Source: Bacteroidota bacterium (GTDB taxonomy: Bacteria; Bacteroidota; Bacteroidia; Flavobacteriales_E; Vicingaceae). Taken from it: a stretch of DNA of 34,097 nucleotides. The stretch is from positions 27,933-62,029 of the forward strand of contig JACPDX010000011.1 in assembly GCA_016183805.1 (NCBI GenBank), in the 5' to 3' direction. Position 1 is the first letter of the stretch; each line of letters begins with the position of its first letter. This document shows, piece after piece, positions 9,053 through 18,510 of the stretch. Below the pieces are notes generated by a model. It made no database searches, was not told the DNA's origin, and saw only the letters and a list, made by a program, of their open reading frames with translations. Position numbers and translations under genes: made by a program.

Positions 9053-9634
9053 TTATTCTATTATTATTTTTTCCACCATATTACCATCTACTGTTTCAAT
9101 ATCTAAAATATAAATACCTTTTTGTAAATCTACTACGTCAATTTTAGTTGATTGATAGGATTTCTTAACTGACTTTCCAGTAATGTCATAGATAGAAACC
9201 GTTATTATAGATTGATTTGCGTCAATTATAAAACAATTAGTCGCTGGATTGGGAAAAATTTTAATATTCTTTTGAGCATCAACTTCTGTTATTTGGAGTG
9301 GTGTCTGAACAGAAACGGTTCCCGACATATTAATTCCATGAACATCACACATGTAAGCATAATTTCCAATGGTATTAAATACAAAAGTATAAGTCCAAGG
9401 TGCACTTGCTGGACCATTACCAAAACTTACAGGATTGGATGGAAAAGTTGCTTGTGTACCATTTACATTGTGAAAACCGGAAACATTATTCCATTCTACA
9501 GTATCTCCTTGATTAATTATTAAACTTGAAGGAGTAAAACTCATTCCTGATGCCACCACTGTATATTTAACCTGAGCTTTTAGCCCTGTAGTGATTAAAA
9601 CTAGAATGATTGTTAAAAAAGTAATTTGTTTCAT
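9053..9634 (-). CDS. Cupredoxin with T9SS type A sorting domain
   Basis: 193 aa. A signal peptide covers about residues 1-20 (ending GLKAQV). A cupredoxin domain at 22-110 has a full type 1 copper site: His55, Cys96, His99 and Met103 (CDVHGINM). Residues about 125-193 are a T9SS CTD (IFPNPATN, VSIYDITGKSV, final VEKIIIE). A copper electron-transfer domain sorted to the cell surface or medium, next to a lipoprotein paralogue kept inside, is unusual. It is the first gene of a four-gene minus-strand operon (9634 to 7207) behind the promoter at about 9676-9669. Confidence 0.87.
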   Translation of the reverse strand: MKQITFLTIILVLITTGLKAQVKYTVVASGMSFTPSSLIINQGDTVEWNNVSGFHNVNGTQATFPSNPVSFGNGPASAPWTYTFVFNTIGNYAYMCDVHGINMSGTVSVQTPLQITEVDAQKNIKIFPNPATNCFIIDANQSIITVSIYDITGKSVKKSYQSTKIDVVDLQKGIYILDIETVDGNMVEKIIIE

Positions 9635-9668
9635 GATGTTAAAGTTATTGGTTCATAATTTTTAACAT

Positions 9669-9676
9669 CAAATCTA
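9669..9676 (-). promoter_or_regulatory. -7 element of the cupredoxin-YceI operon
   Basis: TAGATTTG on the minus strand matches TAnnTTTG and lies 34 bases before the ATG at 9634. The -33 region (about 9696-9706) falls inside the palindrome at 9688-9713, so a regulator bound there would touch the polymerase site. Confidence 0.5.
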
Positions 9677-9687
9677 AACAAAAATAT

Positions 9688-9713
9688 TAAAACATGATAA
9701 TTATCATGTTTTA
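9688..9713. promoter_or_regulatory. Perfect 26-bp palindrome, Crp/Fnr-like operator candidate
   Basis: The left arm is TAAAACATGATAA (9688-9700) and the right arm (9701-9713) is its exact reverse complement. The centre reads TGATAATTATCA, i.e. TGAT-N4-ATCA, the core of Crp/Fnr-family sites. It is centred about 36-41 bases before the inferred transcription start of the cupredoxin operon, the place where class II activators bind. It overlaps the ttcA stop codon and is followed on the minus strand by TTTTAATATTTTTG, so it could also end ttcA transcription. A Fur-like site is an alternative because of GATAATTATC. Confidence 0.5.
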
Positions 9714-10493
9714 TTTATGATTATCATCATATAAAGAAACGTCCAACAAATGTGAAAGAGATACATTTTTTAGTGCTGTTAAAATAATAGAAGACCGATC
9801 CGGATACTTCTCTTCCCATTGTTTTAGCATGTTTTTAATCTCTTGTCGCTGTAATTTGGGCTGAGAACCACATAAGTTACACGGGATGATTGGAAACGCC
9901 TTATAATTGGAATAAACTTCAATATCTTCCTCTTTGCAATAAGCCAAAGGGCGAATCACTTCAAAACGACCGTCATCGGTAGTGTATTTTGGCGGCATGG
10001 CTTCCAATTTTCCACCAAAAAACAGGTTTAGCATAAAAGTTTCAATCACATCATCACGGTGGTGACCCAATGCTAATTTATTACACTTAAGTTCCTCTGC
10101 TGTAGCATATAATCGTCCTCTTCTTAAACGAGAACATAAACTACAAGTGGTTTTACCTTCTTCAATTTTTTCTTTTACAACCGAGTACGTATCTTGTTCC
10201 ACAATTTTAAAATCTACACCTAATTCAGTGAGGTATTTTGGCAAAACATCAACAGGAAATCCTGGTTGTTTTTGGTCGAGATTAACGGCTATTAATTCAA
10301 ATTTAATGCTGCTGGTTTTTTGGTAATGAAGTAAGATGTCTAAAAGCGTATAACTGTCTTTTCCGCCCGATAAACACACCATAATCCTATCTCCGTCTTG
10401 GAGTAATTTATAATCAACGATGGCATTCCAGGTTGCTGTACGAAGTTTTTTGGTGAGTTTTTGATAGTCCATTGTTTTTAAGTCTTGCATCAT
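9711..10493 (-). CDS. ttcA: tRNA 2-thiocytidine(32) synthetase TtcA
   Basis: 260 aa. The PP-loop SGGKDS (42-47) activates the tRNA base with ATP. Cys117 and Cys120 (CSLC) and Cys205 (in PCNLC) are the conserved cysteines that hold a [4Fe-4S] cluster, giving the TtcA signature. [22 protein letters not shown] is also typical. The enzyme thiolates cytidine 32 of some tRNAs in the cytoplasm. The start is ATG at 10493 or the adjacent ATG at 10490. It lies 6 bases behind the small multidrug-export gene, so the two are probably cotranscribed. Its stop codon is inside the palindrome at 9688-9713. Confidence 0.92.
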   Translation of the reverse strand: MMQDLKTMDYQKLTKKLRTATWNAIVDYKLLQDGDRIMVCLSGGKDSYTLLDILLHYQKTSSIKFELIAVNLDQKQPGFPVDVLPKYLTELGVDFKIVEQDTYSVVKEKIEEGKTTCSLCSRLRRGRLYATAEELKCNKLALGHHRDDVIETFMLNLFFGGKLEAMPPKYTTDDGRFEVIRPLAYCKEEDIEVYSNYKAFPIIPCNLCGSQPKLQRQEIKNMLKQWEEKYPDRSSIILTALKNVSLSHLLDVSLYDDNHK

Positions 10494-10499
10494 GCAAAA

Positions 10500-10964
10500 T
10501 TAAAACATTTCTATTCCTAACATACTAAAATGCGTACCTGTTGCAATCACAATTGATGAAATAATAACACCGATACTAACAGCAATAAATGCTTCCCGTC
10601 TTCTTATGTTAAAAATAGAAGCAGCAATGGTTCCCATATAAGCACCTGTTCCGGGTAAAGGAATCATTACAAAAACCATTAAACCCCAAATACCGTATTT
10701 ATCAATATTATTCCCCATCAATCTTTTCGACCGACGTGCCAATTTCACTACATATTTCCTGTAAAAATGGATGTTCCAAAGCTTTTTATTTGAATACTTG
10801 ATAAGTAGAAAAAGAATTGGAAAAACCAATAAATTTGCAACAGTACCAACTACAAAAGCTGTAATAGGATGTAAATCATTAATTATACCGTAGGGAATGC
10901 CTACCCTGCCCTCTCCTAAAGGAGAAATACTTAACAGGAAAGTAAATAAAATATCATAAATCAT
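10500..10964 (-). CDS. Small multidrug-export family membrane protein (COG2426)
   Basis: 154 aa with about four hydrophobic segments: 1-20, 34-55, 92-112 and 126-148. The family-typical segments are SPLGEGRVGIPYGI at the N-terminus and VFVMIPLPGTGAYMGTIAA near 97-115. The family name (putative small multidrug export) comes from weak evidence, and the substrate is unknown. It sits upstream of ttcA with a 6-base gap. No promoter is obvious in the 48 bases separating it from the nspC stop. Confidence 0.82.
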   Translation of the reverse strand: MIYDILFTFLLSISPLGEGRVGIPYGIINDLHPITAFVVGTVANLLVFPILFLLIKYSNKKLWNIHFYRKYVVKLARRSKRLMGNNIDKYGIWGLMVFVMIPLPGTGAYMGTIAASIFNIRRREAFIAVSIGVIISSIVIATGTHFSMLGIEMF

Positions 10965-11012
10965 ATTTTTTGATAAAATAAGGGAAGTAAATGTAACGAC
11001 TTTTCTTTAGGA

Positions 11013-12149
11013 TTAGGATAATCTCCTTTTATAATCGACGTATTCGAACTTTCGTACCAACTGATACTCATTTTCTTTCGTCCAAATAGCAATGGAAGGG
11101 TGAGAAACTCCATTAAACATGTTCGATTTTACCATCGTGTAATGAATCATGTCGTCGAAAACTACTCTATCACCTGTTTTCAATTCTCGCTCAAACGAAT
11201 ATTCGAACATGTAATCGCCCGATAAACAACTGGTGCCTCCCAATCGATACGTCGGTTTTCCTTTAATTGGGTCAGTCGCTCCCCATACCTTTGGTCGGTA
11301 AGGCATTTCTAAACAATCGGGCATGTGTGCAGTAAACGAAACATCTAACATAGCGGTTTTAACACCATTACTTTCTACAATATCTAAAACCTGTGCAACC
11401 AAATAACCCGTTTGCCAGGCAAAAGCAGAACCTGGCTCTAAGATTACATGAATATTATTGTATCGCGATTTAAAAGCTTTTAAAACACGAATTAAATGCT
11501 CCACATCATAGCCTTTTCTAGTCATTAAATGTCCGCCACCAAAGTTGACCCATTTGGCTTGTTTAATTAAATGTCCAAATTTAGATTCAAAAGCAACTAA
11601 GGTTTTTTCTAAGGTGTAAGAATCATTCTCGCACAAGGCATGAAAATGAATACCATCAATACCTTCAGGAAGTTGTGTTCCAAAATGTTCTGCTGTAACA
11701 CCTAAACGAGATTTTGGCGAGCAAGGATTGTATAATTCGGTAGTAACTTCAGAATATTCGGGATTAACACGAATACCAATACTTACTCCCTTTGCTTTGC
11801 ATTTTTCTTTGTAAAATTCAAATTGAGATAACGAATTGAATGTTAAAACTGAAGAATAATCCAACAGCTCATCAATTTCGTTTGGAGCAATAGCCACCAC
11901 ATAAGAATGAGCTTTGGTTTTCATTTCTTCAAAACAAAGCCTGGCTTCATACAACGAACTTGCCGTTGCCCCTTTAATATACTCCTTAACAATTGGGAAC
12001 GTGCTCCACATGGCAAAACTTTTAAAAGCCAAAATAATTTCTACATCAGCTCGTTCTGCAACACTTTTAACCAATGCTAAATTTCGTCGAAGCAATTCTT
12101 CTTCGATAATGTAACACGTTTCGGGTATTTTGGTTAAGTCAAGGTTCAC
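11013..12149 (-). CDS. nspC: Carboxynorspermidine/carboxyspermidine decarboxylase
   Basis: 378 aa, a PLP-dependent alanine-racemase-fold decarboxylase. Lys43 in ILAFKSFAMW is the expected Schiff-base lysine. Other family marks are GIRVNPEYSEV, NFGGGHLMTRKGYD, LEPGSAFAWQTGYLVAQVLDI and the CLSGDY active-site segment. It removes CO2 from carboxyspermidine to give spermidine, following the dehydrogenase gene upstream. The start is GTG at 12149; an in-frame stop lies six codons upstream and no other start is near. The GTG directly touches a 7-bp-period repeat array, so the original leader may have been altered. Confidence 0.92.
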   Translation of the reverse strand: MNLDLTKIPETCYIIEEELLRRNLALVKSVAERADVEIILAFKSFAMWSTFPIVKEYIKGATASSLYEARLCFEEMKTKAHSYVVAIAPNEIDELLDYSSVLTFNSLSQFEFYKEKCKAKGVSIGIRVNPEYSEVTTELYNPCSPKSRLGVTAEHFGTQLPEGIDGIHFHALCENDSYTLEKTLVAFESKFGHLIKQAKWVNFGGGHLMTRKGYDVEHLIRVLKAFKSRYNNIHVILEPGSAFAWQTGYLVAQVLDIVESNGVKTAMLDVSFTAHMPDCLEMPYRPKVWGATDPIKGKPTYRLGGTSCLSGDYMFEYSFERELKTGDRVVFDDMIHYTMVKSNMFNGVSHPSIAIWTKENEYQLVRKFEYVDYKRRLS

Positions 12150-12204
12150 AGTTTTCAGTTTTCAGTCCTCAATCTTCAAACTTCGGTCTTCCGACTTCCA
12201 TCTT
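12149..12204. repeat. Degenerate 7-bp tandem array, eight units
   Basis: Eight consecutive heptads can be laid out from 12149: CAGTTTT, CAGTTTT, CAGTCCT, CAATCTT, CAAACTT, CGGTCTT, CCGACTT, CCATCTT. Position 1 is C and position 7 is T in all of them. The array fills most of the gap between the two spermidine genes. A related array is at 16342-16403. Confidence 0.75.
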
Positions 12205-12214
12205 CTAACAAATC

Positions 12215-13417
12215 TTAAACCTCTAAATCAATATTATGCAACTCGTGCCAAGGTAAACCTTGAACATTTAATTCAGCCATAAATGGATCCGGGTTAAATT
12301 CTTCTACATTAAATACTCCTGCACCTCTCCATTCGCCTTTTAAAAACATCATTGCTCCAATCATGGCAGGAACTCCTGTAGTGTATGAAACTCCTTGAGT
12401 ACCTGTTTCTTTAAATGCCACTTCGTGGGAACAGTTGTTGTAAACGTAATATGTTTTTTCTTTTCCGTCTTTTATTCCTTTAATTCTACAGCCTATAGAA
12501 GTTTCGCCTGTATAATTCTCTCCTAAATCGCCCGGATTTGGCAACACTGCTTTTAAAAATTGGATAGGAACAATTTCTTTTCCTTCGTACATGATTGGAG
12601 TAATACCAGCCATTCCAATGTTTTGAATAACTCTCAAATGTGTTAGATATTCCTGTCCAAAAGTCATCCAAAAACGAGCTCTTTTTAGGGTTGGGAAATT
12701 TTTTACCAACGATTCCAGTTCTTCGTGATACAACACATACGATTCTTTAGGTCCGATGTTTGGATAATTGATGGGTTGATGAATTTCGTGTGGTTCAGTT
12801 TCTACCCATTTACCATTTTCCCAGTATTTACCTTTTTGAGTAACCTCTCTGATGTTGATTTCCGGATTAAAATTGGTAGCAAAAGCTTTACCGTGGTCGC
12901 CTGCATTACAGTCAACAATATCTAAATACTGAATTTCATCAAAATGATGTTTAGCCGCATAAGCGGTATAAATTGCCGATACTCCGGGGTCGAAACCACA
13001 ACCTAAAATAGCGGTTAATCCTGCTTTTTTAAATCTATCTTGATAAGCCCATTGCCAACTGTATTCAAATTTTGCTTCATCTAAAGGTTCGTAATTTGCT
13101 GTATCTAAGTAATTTACACCACATTCTAAACAAGCATCCATGATGGTTAAATCTTGATAAGGTAAGGCTAAATTTACACAAATTACCGGTTTATATTTTT
13201 TGAACAATTCAACCAATTCAGGAACATGATCTGCGTTTACTTGTGCAGTTTGAATCGTTACCCCTAAATCTCTTTTGATGGATGCCGCAATAACATCGCA
13301 TTTCGATTTGGTTCTACTGGCTAATACAATTTCAGTAAAAACACCAGTATTCATTGCACACTTGTATGTTGCAACCTGTCCTACTCCTCCTGCTCCAATG
13401 ATAAGTACTTTTGACAT
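12215..13417 (-). CDS. Carboxynorspermidine/carboxyspermidine dehydrogenase (saccharopine dehydrogenase family)
   Basis: 400 aa. The N-terminal Rossmann fold begins VLIIGAGGVG (8-13 is GAGGVG), followed by LASRTKSK, which fits NADPH use. The middle has YLDTANYEP and LGCGFDPGVSAIYTAYA, typical of the Lys1/CANSDH group. It condenses putrescine or diaminopropane with aspartate semialdehyde to carboxyspermidine or carboxynorspermidine; in Bacteroidota this route makes spermidine. The decarboxylase follows on the same strand after 65 bases that contain the heptad repeat. A TAATTTCG box (13460-13453) and a hairpin lie before the ATG. Confidence 0.9.
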   Translation of the reverse strand: MSKVLIIGAGGVGQVATYKCAMNTGVFTEIVLASRTKSKCDVIAASIKRDLGVTIQTAQVNADHVPELVELFKKYKPVICVNLALPYQDLTIMDACLECGVNYLDTANYEPLDEAKFEYSWQWAYQDRFKKAGLTAILGCGFDPGVSAIYTAYAAKHHFDEIQYLDIVDCNAGDHGKAFATNFNPEINIREVTQKGKYWENGKWVETEPHEIHQPINYPNIGPKESYVLYHEELESLVKNFPTLKRARFWMTFGQEYLTHLRVIQNIGMAGITPIMYEGKEIVPIQFLKAVLPNPGDLGENYTGETSIGCRIKGIKDGKEKTYYVYNNCSHEVAFKETGTQGVSYTTGVPAMIGAMMFLKGEWRGAGVFNVEEFNPDPFMAELNVQGLPWHELHNIDLEV

Positions 13418-13434
13418 AATTTTAAAATTTTTAT

Positions 13435-13450
13435 CCCGATTAATATCGGG
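13435..13450. repeat. Hairpin CCCGAT-TAAT-ATCGGG between ABC-F and dehydrogenase genes
   Basis: A perfect 6-bp stem with a 4-base loop. On the minus strand it lies directly after a TAATTTCG box (13460-13453) and 18 bases before the dehydrogenase ATG, so it would fall at the 5' end of that message. It also follows the ABC-F stop and may help end that transcript. Confidence 0.5.
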
Positions 13451-13474
13451 GACGAAATTAGTTGTTTTTATGAA

Positions 13475-15615
<2,141 letters not shown>

Positions 15616-15625
15616 ATTCAAATTT

Positions 15626-16171
15626 TTATTGTGCTATATTTACTATTAAACTAAAAAAAGAGAAGTTATTGTCAATGTTAACAAAACTATAATCTAATTT
15701 TTTACCAGATTTTCTTGCAATATCAATCATTCCTAAACCACCGCCACCTTTTGCCGACATTTCTCCGTTATTAAGAACTTCTTTATAATAATCTTTTAAT
15801 TCTTCTTTATCCATACTGTTAATCTTATCCAATCTGCTTTTTAAATGATTAACATTTTCATTTGCGATATAATTACCTGTCATTATCGAATAGTCTCCAT
15901 CATCGCTTTTTCTTATCATAAACAACGCAGATTTTTCATTTGCAGCTGTTAATGTATCATCTTCATCAATGTGATGATATAAATTTTGAAGGCATTCAAC
16001 AAGTATGTTATATACTTTTTTCTTGATTTTAGGCGATTCATCTAAAACTTCCATTTTAGATTCCATAATTTGGAGTATAGACGTAAGTAGATCGGATGTT
16101 ACTTCCCCTTTAAAAGAAAGCATAATATTTCCGTCTTCCATCATATTATAAAAATCGTGTATATTTTTCAT
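15626..16171 (-). CDS. siaB: SiaB-family protein kinase (DUF6272)
   Basis: 181 aa, a small GHKL-type kinase. ILVECLQNLYHH (about 53-64) reads as the N-box, and KGGGGLGMIDIARKSG (about 141-156) as the glycine-rich G-box/ATP lid. DYSFVNIDNNFSFFSL at the end fits the last strands of the fold. By family knowledge it phosphorylates the partner SiaC encoded next. A good promoter precedes it. No membrane or sensor domain is present, so the signal must come from elsewhere, probably from an unlinked phosphatase with a sensor domain. Confidence 0.84.
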   Translation of the reverse strand: MKNIHDFYNMMEDGNIMLSFKGEVTSDLLTSILQIMESKMEVLDESPKIKKKVYNILVECLQNLYHHIDEDDTLTAANEKSALFMIRKSDDGDYSIMTGNYIANENVNHLKSRLDKINSMDKEELKDYYKEVLNNGEMSAKGGGGLGMIDIARKSGKKLDYSFVNIDNNFSFFSLIVNIAQ

Positions 16172-16203
16172 CTACTATACTTCCACTTTTCCTATTTCGT
16201 TTT

Positions 16204-16233
16204 CAAAGATATTAATTTGATTGAATAATTCAA
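16204..16233 (-). promoter_or_regulatory. Promoter of siaB-siaC
   Basis: On the minus strand TTG (16233-16231) is followed after 19 bases by TATCTTTG (16211-16204), a full match to the Bacteroidota -33/-7 arrangement. The predicted leader to the ATG at 16171 is about 27 bases. Confidence 0.55.
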
Positions 16234-16341
16234 GTATTAGGTTATTTATTTTTAAAAATTTATTTCAACTAGGATGTAGATTAAAAAAAAAGGACATAAA
16301 AATTTGACTTTTTTAATGTCATTTATTATAAAAAAAGCAGG

Positions 16342-16403
16342 AAGTCCGAAGACATAAGACAGAGGTACTTCCAACTTCGGGCTTTGGGTTTCTGACTTCC
16401 GAC
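16342..16403. repeat. Second 7-bp-period array, with inverted halves
   Basis: Forward heptads AAGTCCG, AAGACAT, AAGACAG are followed, still in period 7, by reverse-orientation units CCAACTT, CGGGCTT, TGGGTTT, CTGACTT and CCGAC. AAGTCCGAAG (16342-16351) can pair with CTTCGGGCTT (16375-16384) over 10 bp with one G-T pair, so the RNA would fold. The reverse units use the same C....TT pattern as the array at 12149-12204. Confidence 0.7.
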
Positions 16404-16475
16404 AAAAAATAACACAGAAATTTACCCCATTTGTTGTATAATAACTTATTTTGCCACTTAAAACGCTAACTTAAC

Positions 16476-17131
16476 ATGCAAAACAACCAAAACAATATGA
16501 ACTGGTTTGAAGATTGGTTTAATTCTCCCTATTATCATTTGCTGTATAAAGAACGTGATTTTGTTGAAGCAGAATATTTTATTCGCAATATTTTAAATTA
16601 CCTGTCCCCAAAAAAAAATGCTAAAATACTTGATGTAGCATGTGGAAAAGGCAGACATGCCATCTTTATAAATAAACAAGGGTTTACTATTGATGCTTTC
16701 GATTTATCAGAAAATAGCATTGCTGAAGCAAAAAAAAGTGAAACAGCAACATTAAAATTTTACATCAACGATATTCGAAAACCTTTAAAAAAAGATTATT
16801 ACCAGTTCGCATTTAATATTTTTACCAGTTTCGGTTATTTTGTTGATGAAAATGACAACCAGAAATCAATGGATGCCATGGCTAAAAGTTTAACAACAGA
16901 TGGTTTTTTAGTCATTGATTTCTTAAATTCAAATTATACCGTATCTAATTTAAAACCCATTGAAACAAAAACAATTGAAAATATTACCTTTAACATAACC
17001 AAAGAAATTGAAGGTGGTTTTGTTGTAACGGTTTAACTATAGAGGCTACTTTTGGCGATTATTCATTAAATCCTTTTAATGAAAACTATTCTGAAAGATT
17101 GATTATTATTGCAAAAAATAATGGAAATTAA
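16476..17131 (+). pseudogene. Class I SAM-dependent methyltransferase, internal deletion and frameshift
   Basis: The first 186 codons (16476-17036) give an N-terminal methyltransferase: WFEDWFNSPYYHLLYKER is the family start, and ILDVACGKGRHA is the SAM-binding motif I. The frame then stops after GGFVVTV. The true C-terminus continues in another frame from about 17030: GLTIEATFGDYSLNPFNENY and SERLIIIAKNNGN, ending at 17131. Relatives as I recall them have roughly 35 residues between these two parts, so a deletion with frame change is inferred. The stop of the second part overlaps the ATG of the ZIP gene (17121), which shows the original operon layout. A sequencing or assembly error is possible. 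Confidence 0.72.
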
Positions 17132-17837
17132 ATACACCTATATTATTCTGTTTTTGACACCACTAATTACCGGATTAGTGGTCATGTTTTTAAAACCAAA
17201 ACTTACGGCAAATTTAAAGTTGTTGCTTTCTTATAGTGGTGCATTTTTATTAGCCATCTGCTTTTTACACCTTATTCCGGAACTGTATCACGATTATTCT
17301 TACTCTATAGGTATTTTTATTTTAGTAGGATTTTTATTGCAAATATTGTTGGAATTTTTCTCGAAAGGTATTGAGCATGGTCATTATCACCCTGATAAAG
17401 AAAAAAAAATATTCCCTTATGCCCTATTTTTAAGTTTGTGCTTACATTCTTTTGTAGAAGGCATGGCTTTGGTTGAACCAGACCTTCATTTAGGGCATGA
17501 ATATAATAACACCTCTTTATTAGTTGGTATTATTATTCATAAAGTACCCATTGCCATTATTTTAGCTACTCTAATGATAGTTAATAAAATGAGTTTAAGA
17601 ACACGACTTTTAAGTATATTCATATTTGCATTAACCGCTCCTGTCGGGCTTTATTTAGCTACAACTTACGGAAGAGTTTTATTAGATAATGTTGCTATCT
17701 TAAACGCATTAGCAGTTGGAATTTTATTACATGTTTCTACCACCATTTTGTTTGAAACCAGTGAAGGACATAAGTTTCACCTCAAAAAATTTGTTGTCAT
17801 AATTATTGGCTTACTAACTGCAATTTTAGTTCTTTAA
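17121..17837 (+). CDS. ZIP family metal transporter
   Basis: 238 aa from the ATG at 17121; a TTG four codons upstream lies inside the preceding gene and is less likely. About eight hydrophobic segments. The signature histidines are in LSLCLHSFVEGMAL (helix IV, HSFVEG) and IIIHKVPIAIILATLM (helix V, HKVP), which form the metal site. A histidine-rich loop, EHGHYHPDKE, precedes helix IV, as is common in ZIP proteins. It imports zinc, or possibly iron or manganese, across the inner membrane. It overlaps the methyltransferase remnant by 11 bases and the next gene by one base. Confidence 0.88.
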   Translation: MEIKYTYIILFLTPLITGLVVMFLKPKLTANLKLLLSYSGAFLLAICFLHLIPELYHDYSYSIGIFILVGFLLQILLEFFSKGIEHGHYHPDKEKKIFPYALFLSLCLHSFVEGMALVEPDLHLGHEYNNTSLLVGIIIHKVPIAIILATLMIVNKMSLRTRLLSIFIFALTAPVGLYLATTYGRVLLDNVAILNALAVGILLHVSTTILFETSEGHKFHLKKFVVIIIGLLTAILVL

Positions 17838-18406
17838 TGGAAATCAACCCCATAAAACTTACTGATGTAGATTTTATCAAGAAACTTGCAGATGAATCGT
17901 TTGGAGCCAATTATATTACTACCAGCGATATTTTAAGCCATTTGGATTCTTCCGATAAATTTGGATTTTGCTTATTTGATAAACAGGAATTTATTGGGTT
18001 TTTATTTTTAAAAACCTATTCTAACGATACTATTCAAAACTATTTCCTTACTCAAAAAGAATGGTCTAAGAATTATTTTAATTCGACAAAAACAATTGCC
18101 GTTATTACTCAAATTGCACTAACAAAAAAATACCGGCAACAAAAATTATCAACCTTGTTACTTCATTCAAGTATTGAATTTATAAAAACAACATGCGACA
18201 CTATAATTAGTATTTGCTGGATAAAGAAAGAATCCAACAACATGAAGTTTTTATTACTGAACAATGGTTTTAAAAATATTAAAACCCTCCCCAATTATTG
18301 GTTACACGATAGTATTGAGAAAGGCTATTGTTGTGAAATTTGCGGTACACCACCCTGCCAATGTGGTGCAGAGGTTTTTGAATTAAAAAGCCCATCAATC
18401 ATTTGA
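17837..18406 (+). CDS. GNAT family N-acetyltransferase with Cys-rich tail
   Basis: 189 aa. The centre fits the acetyl-CoA fold: IAVITQIALTKKYRQQKLSTLLLHSSIEFI, where YRQQKLS stands in for the usual Q/RxxGxG/A motif A, so the pyrophosphate loop is atypical. The C-terminal 25 residues carry CCEICGTPPCQCGAEVF, six cysteines that could bind zinc. It starts by a TAATG overlap with the ZIP stop, so translation is coupled. The substrate is unknown. The last codons and stop lie inside a terminator hairpin. Confidence 0.75.
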   Translation: MEINPIKLTDVDFIKKLADESFGANYITTSDILSHLDSSDKFGFCLFDKQEFIGFLFLKTYSNDTIQNYFLTQKEWSKNYFNSTKTIAVITQIALTKKYRQQKLSTLLLHSSIEFIKTTCDTIISICWIKKESNNMKFLLLNNGFKNIKTLPNYWLHDSIEKGYCCEICGTPPCQCGAEVFELKSPSII

Positions 18407-18416
18407 TTAATGGGCT
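18389..18416. terminator. Bidirectional terminator between GNAT and SPT genes
   Basis: AGCCCAT-C-AATCA (18389-18401) pairs with TGATT-A-ATGGGCT (18404-18416), one mismatch, 2-base loop. On the minus strand it is followed by TTTTTAATT, a good T-run, so it probably ends the SPT-like gene; it also covers the GNAT stop codon. Confidence 0.75.
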
Positions 18417-18510
18417 AATATTTTAATTGTGTTTTGATTTAAAACAGATTCTTCACTTCATTTTTTTGCAAGAAAATTGCTAAAAAATATTGTTCTGAAT
18501 GACACCAAAT

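Larger units (their letters stand above)
16172..16475. other. 304-base intergenic region between siaB and the methyltransferase pseudogene
   Basis: It holds the siaB promoter (16204-16233), an AT-rich stretch with a weak hairpin (GACAT at 16293 with ATGTC at 16316-16320), the second heptad repeat array (16342-16403), and then the upstream region of the methyltransferase with TATTTTG about 25 bases before its ATG. No gene was seen in it. Confidence 0.6.

Noticed and set aside
9212-9523. Plus-strand open frame of 103 codons opposite the T9SS cupredoxin
   Set aside because: The minus strand encodes a clear cupredoxin with copper ligands; the plus frame has no recognisable pattern.
9688-9713. 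Fur box
   Set aside because: GATAATTATC resembles half of a Fur site, but the 19-bp consensus is not matched and the operon is copper-related; the TGAT-N4-ATCA reading fits better, though it is not proven.
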